NCBI RefSeq assembly: GCF_036669915.1
Contig: NC_089322.1
Span: 14,693,678 to 14,757,677 of the forward strand
DNA: 64,000 nucleotides
DNA from: Pocillopora verrucosa
Taxonomy: Eukaryota; Cnidaria; Anthozoa; Scleractinia; Pocilloporidae
Reading direction: 5' to 3'
Shown here: one piece after another, positions 11,886 to 24,140 of the stretch
Layout of the letters: each line of letters begins with the position of its first letter
Position numbering within the stretch: position 1 is the stretch's first letter
Program-made: the position numbers and the translations under genes
The notes under the pieces: model-generated
Seen by the model: only the letters and a program-made list of their open reading frames with translations
The model's database searches: none
What the model was told of the DNA's origin: nothing

Positions 11886-13195
11886 TTGAAAGAGGCGTGG
11901 ATAATTATTTTTATACTTAAACAGTGAGATAGTATAGCTGGAAAAGATTATTTAACTCCTTTATTCCTGCAACGATTACAATTTTTTTCGGGCGCAAATC
12001 CCGCGCGCGTTGCTCAGAATTGAATGACAAAGGAAATTGTTTGAGTAGTCAATGAGAGTGCGCCTTCGACGTTATCTACTGTTTCAGCAGAAACTAGTTT
12101 TAGATATTTCCACTGTATTCCAATGGTAAATATCTCACATGGTATAAAAATAATTATCATCGCTATTTTCGCTGTATTCCAACGGTATATTTAGAATAAA
12201 AATGGCATTTCTAAGTACATCGCAATTAAATTAACCCCCGACCACTGAAAAAAAAAAGCATAACGATTAATTTTTTATCTTGGAGGAAAGAATTATCGTT
12301 CGACAGTTTTCGTGTATTCACGGTATTCTTTAGATATTACAATCTTTTATTTCATTCATTAAGCTGTAAGAAAGAAGGTTTACAATGCTCAAAGCTGCCG
12401 CCTTTTAAATATCTTCCGCGAATTTCTGCCTTTTTCATTTAGGGTTATAGAGAAATGCATTAGATATTTCCCTGATCAATGACTTATCAGCGATTCAAGC
12501 TTGTATTTAGGAGACATTCTACTCCAACAACTTAAATATAGTATTAAATACTTATAAAGCTACATTGGTGAAGCTGTACAAAATTAATTTAACTTAATTA
12601 TTAAGTTTATTGAATCAATAAAGAAGTGATAGCCTATTTCGTGAGTTCTGGTAAATTTGAACTTTTTTTAGGTGGATTCTGCTGGTTCTCTGTTGAAAAA
12701 TAACTTATTTCCCGACCTAGCGTAGCCTTCTCAGCGTTCAGTAAGGCTTTTTTTATGCAACAGGGCCCAAAAGCTTGGAAAACACTATTCGCTTCCACCT
12801 TAAAGTTTTAACCCGATTTTGAATCGTTGATGGTAGCGCGAATCAGAAAAATCATACTTTGATTTGAGTCGATGAAATCAATATACACTAACGTCCGCAG
12901 TCAGAATACATTTTCGCATTTGAACGACTGCAAACGAAAAAAATGAAGTGGAGCCTTTCATTATAAAAAATTAAGGCAATTATCAAATTTGTGAGACCTT
13001 CAGGCGAAAAGGGAGGATTTTCCAACCATTTTCCTGACCCATGCCATTTCAATCGTCATTTTTTTTTTACCTCATTTCCTCTGAACAAAAGCCTGACACA
13101 GGCTAATAACTCCATCACAATACTTTTTAATTAAAATTCCGGCGCGTCTTTCATATAAACTGCGCATTAAAAGATTTTTGCACTAAGGAAACAAC
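11886..13195. other. intergenic, 3' flank of the CLN3-like gene
   Basis: No gene is visible. AATAAA words near 12193 and 12614 are candidate polyadenylation signals for the CLN3-like gene. A phrase like CTGTATTCCAANGGTA recurs near 12113 and 12170. Confidence 0.4.
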
Positions 13196-13435
13196 GTCAG
13201 TGTGGCTGCGTGGTTAGGACCCTGGTGTTGTTGGTGGTCCCAGGTCTAAGCCTTCTACCCTGCTGTAGTTCTCGTTCGCCTCAACTTCAACTTCTTGGCC
13301 GCTTTGTACAGAGGCAATTGGTTTGTCTCCTACCAGTTGGGATTTTTACACACTTTTTTTCAATTATTCATTCATTCGTATTGGCGCTGAAAAGCCCCAT
13401 TGAGGGACTGGTCCATTAAGTATACAGATACATTA

Positions 13436-13466
<31 letters not shown>

Positions 13467-13470
13467 CACA
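13196..13470 (+). mobile_element. SINE-like element with (ACAT)n tail
   Basis: The head, GTGTGGCTGCGTGGTTAGGA, reads like a tRNA A box, and GGTCTAAGCC some 45 bases on is a degenerate B box. The body ends CCCCATTGAGGGACTGGTCC, and a (ACAT)n microsatellite follows at about 13438-13468. This tRNA-like head plus simple-repeat tail is the structure of a tRNA-derived SINE. It has no coding capacity and is probably old, given the broken B box. Confidence 0.55.
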
Positions 13471-16062
13471 ACATCAATTCTGAAAAACTTTATTCTTGAT
13501 AATGAACAGTGATGGCAATGGTCAGATGTTAAAAAATTACAAAGGACGGATTGAGTAAAATATATACTGCTTTCCTGAAATAGCAGGTCTTCAACGCAGT
13601 TTATCTCAAAAACTCTTTACAAAGTTCATTCAAAGTCTGTTGCTTATTACAGCATTTTGTATCATGGCCAGTTTCCAACTTCAGTCACATATTGAAAAGA
13701 TAACTGCTAAATATATTAGGATCCAATCCAAAAATATTTACCCAACTTTATCAATGTCTTCATTTTATAGATTAAACAAATACCCCATTTTCAAGGAATT
13801 CACAGTAATATGGTAGATCAATGTCATTATCTGAGCAATGCCCACCCACCCCTCCCCTAACCCAACATTAACCTTAAACTTAAGTTATCAGTTGCATTTT
13901 GTTGGGTTAGGGGAGGGGTAGGTGAACAATTGATCAGATACTGACATTGATCCATTACAGCATAAAAAGCCACAGAAACTACCTGGCTCGATAAATAACT
14001 TTACACCATTATATTTTCCTACAAAAGTCCCTTAATACAAATACTACAAAATTGTTTTCTTGTCAATGAAATTCAACATCAAAACTGCCATTCCTGGGTG
14101 AGTTTTTCTCTAGCCTATGCAGTTGGCAGTTGGTTGGCATGCAGTGCACATACAGCTTTGCTGATCACAAATATTTTCCTTCATTGCACACCAATGGCAC
14201 TACCATTAACAATGGCTATCAAAATAGTCACACACATAAATGCCTGTTTGATATTAATGCTCCAAGTGCAATTGCATCAATGGTTTACAAATAATAATAT
14301 AATATTTAATTCTAATATTTGCCAGCATGATGCAGATTATATTCCAAAAGAGGTGGATCATTCAATGAACTTGCACTTGCCATCTTTCTGGCCTATAAAT
14401 TAATTAAGAATCAGTGTACAGTGAATGCCAGAGTAGGATGAAATATGAATGGTTAGCCACTAGACATGCTAAAATTATTGATAAGGATTCAAAGTTTTTC
14501 AATGCCAATGAGTTTACATGGGCATTTGTTCTATGAAGCAACCAACTTAAAACAATTTTTTTTAAGACTTCAGTTCTGATTTACTTTAATTTATAAATAA
14601 CAATATTAGCTTTATTTCTGCATCAATAAAAATAGAATTAATCAATTAAAAATAAAAATTCTCCTTCATAAAAAAACTTTTTTTTCCCTTCCAAAATTTG
14701 AGTTGCCTAACTCCAGGTGCCACTCTTATGTTTGTTTTTATGTTCAATTGAAACAATTTGAAATACTAAGAGGATAACAAAAATAAGCCAATAGTTAGGC
14801 ACCCTTTTTTTCAAATATATCAAGTTATTTTTTCTGAAGTATCTCAGCAGGCTTGAATCTTAAATCCTCGACTCTGATATACTAACTATGCCCTTGCAAG
14901 CAGTCAAACTTTTTACAATATAAACCATGATTCTGACCCATCATTTGCAGCAAAGCAGAAAAAAGCAAACCAACCTTAAAAATGAAGTTATTTACAAGTC
15001 TAGGTTGATGAGAGAGGGAAAAGACTAGGTCCCTGGTCTCAAGCACAGACCTCAGCTAATACTCAAGACCTTTGGCACAGTTTTGTCCCATACAGACCTC
15101 TTGCCTGGTCAATAACATGTAATTATCAACAATGCATGTAGATGATCTAGACTTAAGCAAAGAAAATCCAGATGCCAAGACACAGCCATATTGGACAAAG
15201 AAAGTGTTTTAACGAAAGGAAATTTCTTGCTTAATTGGGATGAGGTTTATTTCTCTGTTCAAAAGCCTTTCAGGGAAAATTTTTCCTATTCTTTTTTAAA
15301 TATCCAATGATCAAATTGCAAGCAAAAAGATTTAAAATTAATTTTCTTTTAAAGCTTTCAGACCTAAAATCAAAATTTCACACTAACCCTGGGTTATCTT
15401 AACCTAGCTTTGAAAAACCCCGGGCAGGTGTATAGTACCACTCAAAAGTATGTTGACAGCCTCAACACGAAACTTGATCCTCAATCCTTAAAACAATTGA
15501 GCATTACAGATTGAGAATCAATGGTCAAAGGTTGAGTTTCAAGAGGTGGATCAACTTACTTTTTACCAGTACTGCAGTTGTCTTGAGAACCTCTTAACTA
15601 GGAAGAGGTATGTAACTGATTTAAGCATAAGAGGTGCAGGTTTAGACAACTACAGGACCGCTAAAAAGTATATTGACAGTCTCTTGAAACTCAATCCTTG
15701 ATCATCAATTCTCGATCCACAGTTGGCAAAACTAGAGGATCTGGTTTCAAGGCAAGACTGTCTAGTTACTTCTGAGCAGTACTCTAAGTTCATCATTAAT
15801 TTTGAAAAAGAAACAAGGATTAGGGAAATCAAAAAGAGATCACTGAGAGTGACCCCAAACCAGCTTATGCTTAACACTTTTACAGACTCCTCTCCCCTTC
15901 CCCTGCTTCTCACTTTATACTTTTGATGTTGTCATACATGAAATGGTCATAGACTTCCAACAGTCTCAGAGCATCAATGCTTTTTTCCAGTACACAACAT
16001 TTTGAATCTTGTTTCATTGCTAAATAGTCCAATTGATCAAGTCTACTCTTAAGACCTGGAGA
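13471..16062. other. intergenic / 3' flank of the minus-strand small gene
   Basis: No coding exon is supported. It holds a fold-back element at 13806-13965. Between 15437 and 15730 an imperfect repeat with words such as AAAAGTATNTTGACAG and AACTCAATCCTTGATCATCA occurs in direct and inverted copies. Part may be the 3' UTR of the gene ending at 16063. Confidence 0.45.
13806..13965. mobile_element. fold-back / MITE-like hairpin
   Basis: CCACCCCTCCCCTAACCCAAC near 13850 is mirrored by GTTGGGTTAGGGGAGGGGTA near 13900. The match extends outwards (ATCAATGTC and GACATTGAT at the ends) to make one long imperfect hairpin with a loop of about 40 bases. It has no coding capacity. Confidence 0.7.
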
Positions 16063-17923
16063 CTACAATTGTAATAAATTAGAAGGAATTAAACTCTTCA
16101 AATACCTCTCTTGTCTAAGTCCTGTCCTAACATTTGCTGAGGTTTGAGGGTTTTGTCGCCCATTTGGTTCATGTCCTGTTTGACGCCTTACATCTAAAAC
16201 AAAAAATATATTCCAAAATAGTTTGACCCTCAAACTATTAAGATGTGATTCAAAAGTCTCCCCTTTAGCCGTCACACGTTTTCTTGCAAATTGATTGTGA
16301 GAATTTAGAGTTACATCTAGACACACCCTTAACTTCCACATTCATCCATTCTTATCATCATTGGTAGATAATGTAAAGATATTGTAAAGAGAAATAACGT
16401 GACATTCACTGATTAACCTGTAACTTCTCTCTAGAAAATCCACACATTACCTAGCAAATAGGTAATGACTGTACTCAAAACTTATTAAGTAGGAGTTTCT
16501 ATCTTGATCTAACACCAAATTCTCATAACTAATTTACAAGGAAATGTGCAGCAGCTGGAGGAGAAAATTAACAATCATATCTTGGGAGTTGAAAGGTTAA
16601 GGGTGAAAATACAAGAAATTGGTACAATGATTCAAATTTTCCAAAAAAAAAAATTGAATCTGTTTCCAGCCATGAAATGTACCCTTCACAATTAGAGGTA
16701 ATAGACCTTCCATTCCTTTATGAACTTTCTTTTGTAAATTATTTTGTCACTTTAACCAACAAAAGAAGAAAAATATCAGTGACTGTTTTGAAATAAACGT
16801 CCAACAGTGTATCATGAGACACATGTAGGTATTTAAACAGCTGGGAATCCACAACTCCTTTTGTAAAAAACATAAATTGCCTTTTTTTTTTTCCTTCAAA
16901 TGCAATAAATCCCAATCAAACAAGAGAGCTTGAATTTACATACACTGTGGTTCAGAGTTAAAGTCGTCTCTCAATTAAAGTTTTATTATAATGATAAAAT
17001 CATGCATTCTTGAGAGAAACATTTCTCCTATATAAAAATGCACCTGATAAATCAAGTTCATCATCAGAACGTGGATCCTGTATTTCTGTCAATAAGTGTT
17101 CATCAGCGTATCTCCTGAAAATGAAATATTCAAGTCACCAGCATTACTTAACACTGTTAGCTTGAAGCGTGCAATCATTTAGTTATAGATACTGTATCAG
17201 GCCGTCTGAGTCGTCAACAACTAAATAATAAGCGTAAAAATATTTCCAAGCGAAAATATAAACCATGACTTCAGTAGCGATTTTACAAATTGTGTAATTT
17301 TGCTAATTTTTCTTTTCATACGTTTCTGTTTCAAAACTTCTCTGATTACAAAGTTATAACCCTGGTTCTTAGCATTTAGCACTACAAGAGCTAGATGATG
17401 TTAACGAACATGAAAAAAACTCAGAGCATTATTCGCAATTAAATATTCATAGTGTCGAAAAGCAGAACTTGCTATGGGCCAAATTATCACCACAAAGACA
17501 AAAACATTCCTGACTGTAAAATATATTTGACGTCAATACTTGCTTGAGCGTCGTGATAAGCCTATTTCAGAAGTATTCCATTTCTGAAATTTCGATCAAA
17601 ACTGCGCATAATTTTACGCTTGTTTCGTTCCCACAAATAAACTTGAACGAGTACAAAATCCACCAAGAAGGTTAAAGTAAACAATATTTTTACCTCATTT
17701 AACAATAATTTCAGCGTTTAATTACAGTTCACAGTTTCCTATTAGGTATCTTGACTGGCTTCGCATTAAGTTCTTAAAAACATGTGATTTTAAAGCGCTT
17801 TGTAAACACAAAACTTCAAACTTACCATTTGCTCTTCGGAGCGAATGTTGTGAAGCGATCATAGCCCCGCTTTTGCCGAAAAGGCAAAAAGCTTCCGTCT
17901 TCTGTTCCAAAACACTGCCCCAT
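16063..17923 (-). CDS. small protein with N-myristoylation-type start (unrecognised)
   Basis: Three exons, 17923-17826, 17114-17044 and 16193-16063, join in consistent phase with GT-AG borders to give 99 residues. The N-terminus MGQCFGTEDG has Gly2, a small residue at position 6 and Cys4, the pattern for N-myristoylation plus palmitoylation, so membrane attachment is inferred. The middle is acidic (DPRSDDELDLS) and the C-terminus is basic and polar, ending SLIPSNLLQL. Two ATGs are adjacent; the second has the better context (A at -3, G at +4), and only it would expose Gly2. I do not recognise the family. It is divergently arranged with the MRPL42-like gene, whose ATG is 521 bases away, so a shared promoter is likely. 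Confidence 0.65.
16405..16602 (+). mobile_element. MITE, family A
   Basis: It shares ACACCAAATTCTCATAACTAATTTAC, AGCAGCTGGAGGAGAAAATT (interrupted in other copies) and the end TCTTGGGAGTTGAAAGGTTA with copies at about 51618-51838 and, reversed, at about 52355-52563. It lies in intron 2 of the small minus-strand gene. Confidence 0.65.
17528..17535. promoter_or_regulatory. CRE palindrome TGACGTCA
   Basis: A perfect cAMP-response-element octamer lies in intron 1 of the small minus-strand gene, about 390 bases downstream of its start codon. Function is inferred from sequence only. Confidence 0.35.
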
Positions 17924-18444
17924 CATAACAGATTACTGATAAATATACATTGGTCTGGGTTTGACATCACATTAGAGGAGGAAATTTCAAATATCACGCA
18001 AAAATTTGCCCATTCACATTCTTGAAAGCACAATATATTCCCGCTTTGGCTGACAATGATATACCCCAGTGGGGTGGGGACAGAAATTGCTGCCGCAATA
18101 AAGACTTGAGATAAGAAACCTCCGCAAATTCATTAAATTTTCATGGTGTGAAAGAAATGGAAACAACTCAATTTTATGAAAAAATTCCAATGTTCGTAAT
18201 GAAAGCGAGTTATTACTCAAAAGTTTTGAACTGTTCTTTTTCCCTGGCAAGCCCCTCCAGAAAATGCAATTTTGGTACAGCTAGGTAACCGCTCACGCTC
18301 CTTCCATTCCCAACATGGCCGCCAGTAGGAGTACATTTGGAAATTTCTCGTCTCGAGTACTTCAATTCTATAGAGAATCTCATGGATTGAGAGGTATCTA
18401 ACAATAATTTGTTGCTTTTTTAACTGAAAAGTTGGTACTAAGCT
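17924..18444. promoter_or_regulatory. bidirectional promoter interval
   Basis: This interval separates the divergent starts of the small myristoylated-type gene (-) and the MRPL42-like gene (+). No TATA box is obvious near either start. A GC-richer patch around 18290-18330 contains CAACATGGCCGCCAG, close to but not matching the YY1 consensus. No open frame here has coding support. Confidence 0.5.
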
Positions 18445-21400
18445 ATGTTTGGTCGTTACTTCTGCGTAACTTGTCTTCGAAAATTATCTCTAGTTCCCGT
18501 CTGTAATCTCTCAACAAGTCAAGTTTGCAAAAAGAAAACACCTCATACAGTTGGTGTCCCTGCGTGGGCAAAAGCTGGATTAAGAAGAAAGAATGTTTTA
18601 TTAGAAATGAAGAAACCAAAATCGGAGAGACAGATCCAAGCAGAATTTAACCTGGAAAATGACACAACAGAACTCAACTTGTATACTACGACAAGAAGAG
18701 GTCCTCTCTTCGAGAACACTGCGGATACAGAGAGTCGAATAGAAAAGTAAGAGTGCCTGATTGGGCTTGTGGTAATCTGGGAATTAAAGGGACAATCCGT
18801 ACAGGCCTGCATTATTTTTCTGGCCTTATTTCTGTAAAGCGCAGTTCACATCTCTGATCTTCATATTTACAGTCATTGATTCATCACTTCACGGGTTTAA
18901 TACGAACCAACATGATGATCAGCTCCCAGTTGGCTTGTTAGGTTTGTTGCTAGGTAAAATTTCCGCACAGCCCCATCCTACATTATGCATTCAGTTCTTG
19001 GATAGAGAAAACAATGACAAAAACAATACATTGCCATTGGGAAAACAGATTTGTTTTAAAGTAGTATGGGACTGTGCGGAAATTTCTTTACTGCTAAAGT
19101 ATTTCATTATTTATTATCATTTCTTAATTGGCAGTTCACATATATGATTTTCATATATTTACAGTCATGTATTCATCACTTCATGGGTTTATTTGAAACC
19201 AACATAATGACCAGCTCCCAGTTGGCTTGTTAGCTCATTTAGTAGAGCACTGCACATATCACACTGATCATGGTTTGAAATCTTGTACAGGCCTTAATTT
19301 TTTTCAGGCCTTGTTTTCATTACTGTCTAATTAGTACTCATTACTGTAAAGATTTCTTTCATATTCAGATCTAACAGGCTTGGTAGAAAGCTTGTTAAAT
19401 CACAATATGAGTTGATTATGTTTCTCTGTAGAGCAAAGATAACAATGTCAGCTGATAAGACCATGTTCGTTTGCTACCATCCTGCCAAACCATTTCCTCT
19501 ACAGTTTTCAAAGGTATTTTGTTACTTAAATTATATTTGTAATTTTAAAAATGTAACAGAAATTGCCATTATTACTGTTATTATGAATGCTTAAGCCAGA
19601 GGTAACAATGGGCAGTTACATCAGCCTAATATCTTTAAAAAAAGTTGTGTATGTCTCATGACTCAGTCAGTTCTGATTTGAATTGCAACAATTGCATCAT
19701 GTACTTATCTTGTTTTCCTTGGTTTGTACAATAAGTTACAGACCAAGTTTTTTCTGCCTGGATTTATGGCACTAGGGTGAAGCACATAGGCCATAAATCC
19801 ATGTGAAACAAAAACCAATGTTTCATAACTTACAATATGGTCTGAGAAAGTAAGGTTAACCCTTTAACTCCCATGAGTGACCAAGACAGAATTTCTCCTT
19901 ACAATATCAATACAATATCAAACAGACAAGTGATGCAAAGAAAGAGAAATATTAATTAGGGGATGGTTAGTTGATCCAATACTAAATTCTCCAAACTAAC
20001 ATCACAAGAACAATATAGCAGGCAGTAAGGAGAATTACCAATGATATCTTGGGAGTTAAGGGTTAGAAAGATAATTATTACATCTCAGGGTTCAAATAGA
20101 AGGGGGAACATTTCAATTCAAGCAAATTTTGAATTTTGCAGGCCTTATTGTGAAATGCAGCCCGCTAAATTGACCAATCATGATGCACACATTAATAGAG
20201 AAATATGATAAGGTTGATAAGTGACATGTCACCTTATTAAAGCATTATGCTCAGATATGATAGATATGATTGGTTGGTTTTCAATTTCTGTAATTAATGT
20301 GAACAGCAGACATCTATGTTCATCAGACTCTCCTGTTTTTGTGCTTTTTAATCATGGACGTCAATGTCTCAAAGAGTTCTGCTACACTTCCTTCATATAT
20401 GTTAGTAGGGTGAAGTCCTTATGTCAGTTGCCTCTTTCACCCTGCATGTGTTTTTCTTTCAAACGAACTTGGAGTATCACATATTATTTTGTCATCAGTG
20501 ATAAAAGCCTGTTATGGTAGCATTTATAAAAGGTAGTAATAAAGATTACTGTAATCACTATCTTACAGGACATAGGTTATCATGTGTGGTGGCACCAGGA
20601 TACCAACTACACTGAAAACTATCGAGATCATTTGACAAAGGAAGAGGTTGGTTATTTATAGCAGATGGGGAAGGGGAGGGGTAGGGAAGTTCAGGAAAAA
20701 GGTCCATGGGGTCTGGACCCTACCCATCAGAACTGTGGATAATTTTTATGCTTCTCTGAATTTCTTTGTAATGAAAAAGACTACAACATTTCAAGCTGTC
20801 ACTATTTTGGTCACAAAAGCGGGAAGGAAAAAATAGAGACTGATTTGGCAGCGAAAGTCGCCGAGTTGGCAACAAGTTTTCGGCAATCATATATAGCGAA
20901 TAAGATGTAACGTTTTATAACTTCGTTTTATTACTTCGTTCCATTTGCGTTAACTGTTTTGTTATATAAAAACAATAATAAAAACTTTATTAACACATTT
21001 TCTATCTATTCATGCAGGTACAAATTACTCAATACGCGATAAAATTATATTTCCCGCAGACTCTGCGAGGTTATGATGAGACTATTTCTTTAGCTAACTT
21101 TTATTCCATATTGAAGTCTTCTTAAAAATAGCGAAAACTTTCCATAGTCAGTGAGTGCATAACTTGACCTATGTGCATGGTAAGTTTATGAAAAACAAAC
21201 TCTCCAAACACTCTCGATAACACATTAGATGAAAAGGGAGGCGGAACTAAATCAGACAAACTCCTGCAGCGTTGTAATATAATCTGCAATCTTTTGTGAT
21301 ATTGCACAAAACTTTAATCTTTAGTTTTGTATTATTGTATTATTTCTTCTTTTTTAACCAAATGAAAGCTCAATGAAAGCTAATAAGCAGTATTTTCATT

Positions 21401-23573
21401 TGGCACTGCTGATATTTATTTTAACAATTGAGCCACATGTATATGATGATCAATAATTCACATTTGTCTCGATGTCGTTGTTGTCTTTCTGCCAGACCGC
21501 AGAGGTAAAAAAGCTCCGTGCAGAAGATCCCAAGCTGTGGACAGTGATTGCTCTGAGTCGAATGTTGGAAGTAAAACCTTTGGCAATACTGTATGTACCT
21601 TCTTTTGTCTTGATTGAGATCCCGGGTCAGTCTTAAAAAAATTGACCCAGGCCTTAAACATCTTGAAAAATTTTTTTGGAACAGATTTTTCAAATTTATT
21701 ATTTGTTAAATATGTGTTATACTTCTTCCTCCTCACTATCCTGTTTCCGCGTCTAGAGTGCTAACACCTCTTTCGTGATTTTCAACCTCAGCAGGCTGTC
21801 CCTTTTAAGTCATTCTGTCAGAGAAAATGACATTAGCGATTGCATCATAGCCTACGTCATCCGATCCAAACATATAAAGAAGTAATTTATCCAAACATTT
21901 TTTGAAAATATTCAGAGAACTTCCTAATCTTTTTAACTCGAAGGCGAATTGTCGCGGAGGTGTTTGATCTTGGACTGTGTCTTATAGAACAGACTGTTCT
22001 TGGTCTAATGTTACTTATTTTCTTTACACAAAACTCTCACAACTGACCTCCGAGTAATGTAGGCATACAGTGAGGAGAATTGAGGATTTGATTTATAACT
22101 TTTGTTGACCTGTAGGTTGGCCGCTCCTCTTACGGATGAACAGAAGTTTGAACTTGAAGTGGAACGAAAGCTTTTAAACGAATGGACCCTTTCAAAACGG
22201 AAAATATACCGAGCTAACCAGGAATTGGTAAGAATTGACTTGGTCACTCCCTCTTTCTCGCTCGTCAATCACGTTGATTTCTGATTGGTTCCTTTTTTCT
22301 TTGTTCTGATTGGCTATCGTATTGCTGGGGTTTTTGCTTAACGAGCCTCAATCATGCTATGCGCGCTTAAAGCGCATTTTGATCGAGTATTGTGGAAAGA
22401 AAAAAGGATATAAGTATTCAAAAAATCAAGCCAGAACAGAGATAGAAGCTAGGGTAGTTCCAGGCGTTGTATTAGTATAAAATGAAGCGCGATACTAAAA
22501 AGCGCTATAGGAGCGGCTGACTGAAAAAAAAAAAAAAACCGAGGAAAGACTGGGTCGGGTCGCGTAATAAAGCCCCGCCCGACCCAAACCTCCCTCGCAT
22601 TTTCCGCCATTTGCAATTCCGTTCCGTTTTGCCAACTGAATGCCTGGAATAGGATAAAGCGCGGAAAATTCTAATGACACGGTCGCGCTTGGGTATAGCT
22701 TTACACCTGATTGGCGGAGAGGATGGTGCAGGGAAAGTTTGTCAGTTCAGATCACTGAGCGAAGTAAAACAAAACCGATGGAATACCGTGTTGCTTCCGA
22801 CGCTCGATTCATTCCAGGTCTTAGTTCGAATCACGGGTTAATTGTTTTTAATGTTGTTGATGTTGATGACGTGCTTGGCATAGTTTGGGTGAATCTCTCA
22901 GCCTAACACTGATTGTAATTTCTTCGTGCCAACATTGCTTCCTTGTATTTCTCTTCTTTGCAATCTTTGCTTAGTTTTTTTCCGCATTTCAAACTGGCTC
23001 AGTGTTATCCTCCCCCTCGTTCCAGATTTGGTGTTAAAGAATGTTACGTGCGAGGAAGTATTTGTGTCGCATGCTTTGTCCTCGTGCTAGGAACCAATCA
23101 CATCGTGAGGATCTCAAAAGCAAATCAGCGATGAGAATCATATTCGCAGTTCGTGCTGTATACGTGCAGTCAACTGCTGTGATTTGTAAGATGTTCGCAT
23201 CTGAGAGCTTTAAGGTTCCAATATTTTAGAGAATTGCAACTATACAAAAATATCGTTTCAATATATGCCCCAGTTTTTCCAATTTCATTGCTTTGTCTCG
23301 AAACTTCATTAAACAGGAAAATGCTTATGCCAATATTTCTTAGAATGCGCACTTGAAATATTGTTGCATTGTGGATTATTGTCAGATAACTACTTTAATT
23401 AATTTAATTGGCCACGTTACGTTAATTGAGATCTTCGTTTATTCGTTTTTTCTTAGGAAAGACTGCGTTACTATCAGGAAACTAGAGCGAACTCTCCTGA
23501 AAACGGAGAAAAGACTATCAAGAGCGAATCTGAAGATGTTGCCTCTGAAAATAGAGCCGTGAGTGGAAGTTAA
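18445..23573 (+). CDS. MRPL42: mitochondrial ribosomal protein mL42-like, with mL58-like C-terminus
   Basis: Six exons (18445-18746, 19432-19513, 20569-20646, 21496-21590, 22116-22227, 23457-23573) keep one frame for 261 residues. The N-terminus is basic and hydrophobic (MFGRYFCVTCLRKLSLVPVC), as expected for mitochondrial import. Residues about 102-125 (AKITMSADKTMFVCYHPAKP) match the human mL42 segment around TSDGRTIVCYHP. Downstream, LRAEDPKLWTVIALSRMLEV at about 161-180, then APLTDEQ and a W-x(n)-RK stretch, resemble the fungal mL58 (MRP-L20) family. Human mL42 is about 142 residues, so the length is unusual. An AATAAA lies at 23825. The donor after exon 3 (GAG/GTTGGT) is weak. The mL42 assignment is good; the mL58 likeness is by eye. 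Confidence 0.75.
18793..19375 (+). mobile_element. tRNA-derived SINE copies interrupted by a MITE
   Basis: At 19226-19300 a tRNA-like head (TTAGCTCATTTAGTAGAGCA as A box, GGTTTGAAATC as B box) is followed by CAGGCCTTAATTTTTTTCAG and a SINE body. A segment around CAGTTCACATNTNTGATNTTCATAT through CCAGTTGGCTTGTTAG occurs twice (about 18839-18942 and 19130-19235). The first copy is cut off by the element at 18946-19098. All of this lies in intron 1 of the MRPL42-like gene. Confidence 0.7.
18946..19098. mobile_element. MITE with about 30-bp terminal inverted repeats
   Basis: The left end AAATTTCCGCACAGCCCCAT and the right end ATGGGACTGTGCGGAAATTT are near-perfect inverted copies around about 90 bases without an open frame. 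It interrupts a SINE copy just after TTGGCTTGTTAG, which dates it as younger than that SINE. Confidence 0.75.
19858..20073. mobile_element. MITE, family A (variant 1)
   Basis: It starts AACCCTTTAACTCCCATGAG and ends ATCTTGGGAGTTAAGGGTTA, an inverted pair of ends. Its interior (ATTTCTCCTTACAATATCAA, TTAGGGGAT) is shared with the copy at 38048-38264. It is in intron 2 of the MRPL42-like gene. Confidence 0.8.
20647..21495 (+). other. MRPL42-like intron 3, nothing else seen
   Basis: AT-rich intron. Small open frames on both strands show no domain signal. Confidence 0.5.
22228..23456 (+). other. MRPL42-like intron 5
   Basis: The intron contains a poly-A run near 22524 flanked by GC-rich sequence (CCCGCCCGACCC near 22575). 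No gene is supported; open frames here are short and without domains. Confidence 0.5.
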
Positions 23574-23914
23574 GAATAAGCGACAAAAAAAAAAAAACAT
23601 GCCGTCATGCACTTAAGAGAGTGACGTTGTGTGAAAAGTTCTGCCGCTGGCATTAGAACGGTGGTTTATTATTTGGCTGAAGAAAGAAGATTTAACATCC
23701 TCGATCTCCAACTAAATGAATGACGAAAGAAACTGTGTCAAATTATGTCTTTGACGAGTGATGTATTTTCGACGATGTTTGATGCACATTCTGACCCACT
23801 TCACTTCAACCCAATGTCATAAAAAATAAACGCCATTATCTTTAAACATCGTTTATTTTAGTATTGACTGAGTAAAGAGCACTTTTCAATTAAATGTCGA
23901 AAATAATCCGAGAT

Positions 23915-24140
23915 TGCACTGGGTTTGCACCGTGATTGGTCCAGAAAACTCGCGCCACTCTCTCGACCAATTAGATGCAAAACTAAAACCAATCACGCCT
24001 TGGTCGCCCGCGTTTTCCCGCGCTTTAGGCAGCTTGCTTGTTTTTACTTTGAGTTTTCATTGGATCCTTATGGCATTTTCTTTTATTCGATCTGATTGGC
24101 TTTTATTATTTCTTTGGTTTTGTTTTTATGAAAGTTAATC
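23915..24140 (+). repeat. dispersed repeat, second copy
   Basis: It is homologous to about 10828-11000 (GTGATTGGTCCAGAAAACTC, then CGCGCCACTC). The copy extends further here and includes further ATTGG-type words. It lies just beyond the polyadenylation signal of the MRPL42-like gene. Confidence 0.65.

Noticed and set aside
18308-18325. YY1-like site in the bidirectional promoter
   Set aside because: The sequence is ATGGCCGCC, not ATGGCGGC, so it misses the core.
19228-19300. Functional tRNA gene
   Set aside because: A and B boxes are tRNA-like but the cloverleaf is incomplete and it continues into a SINE body.
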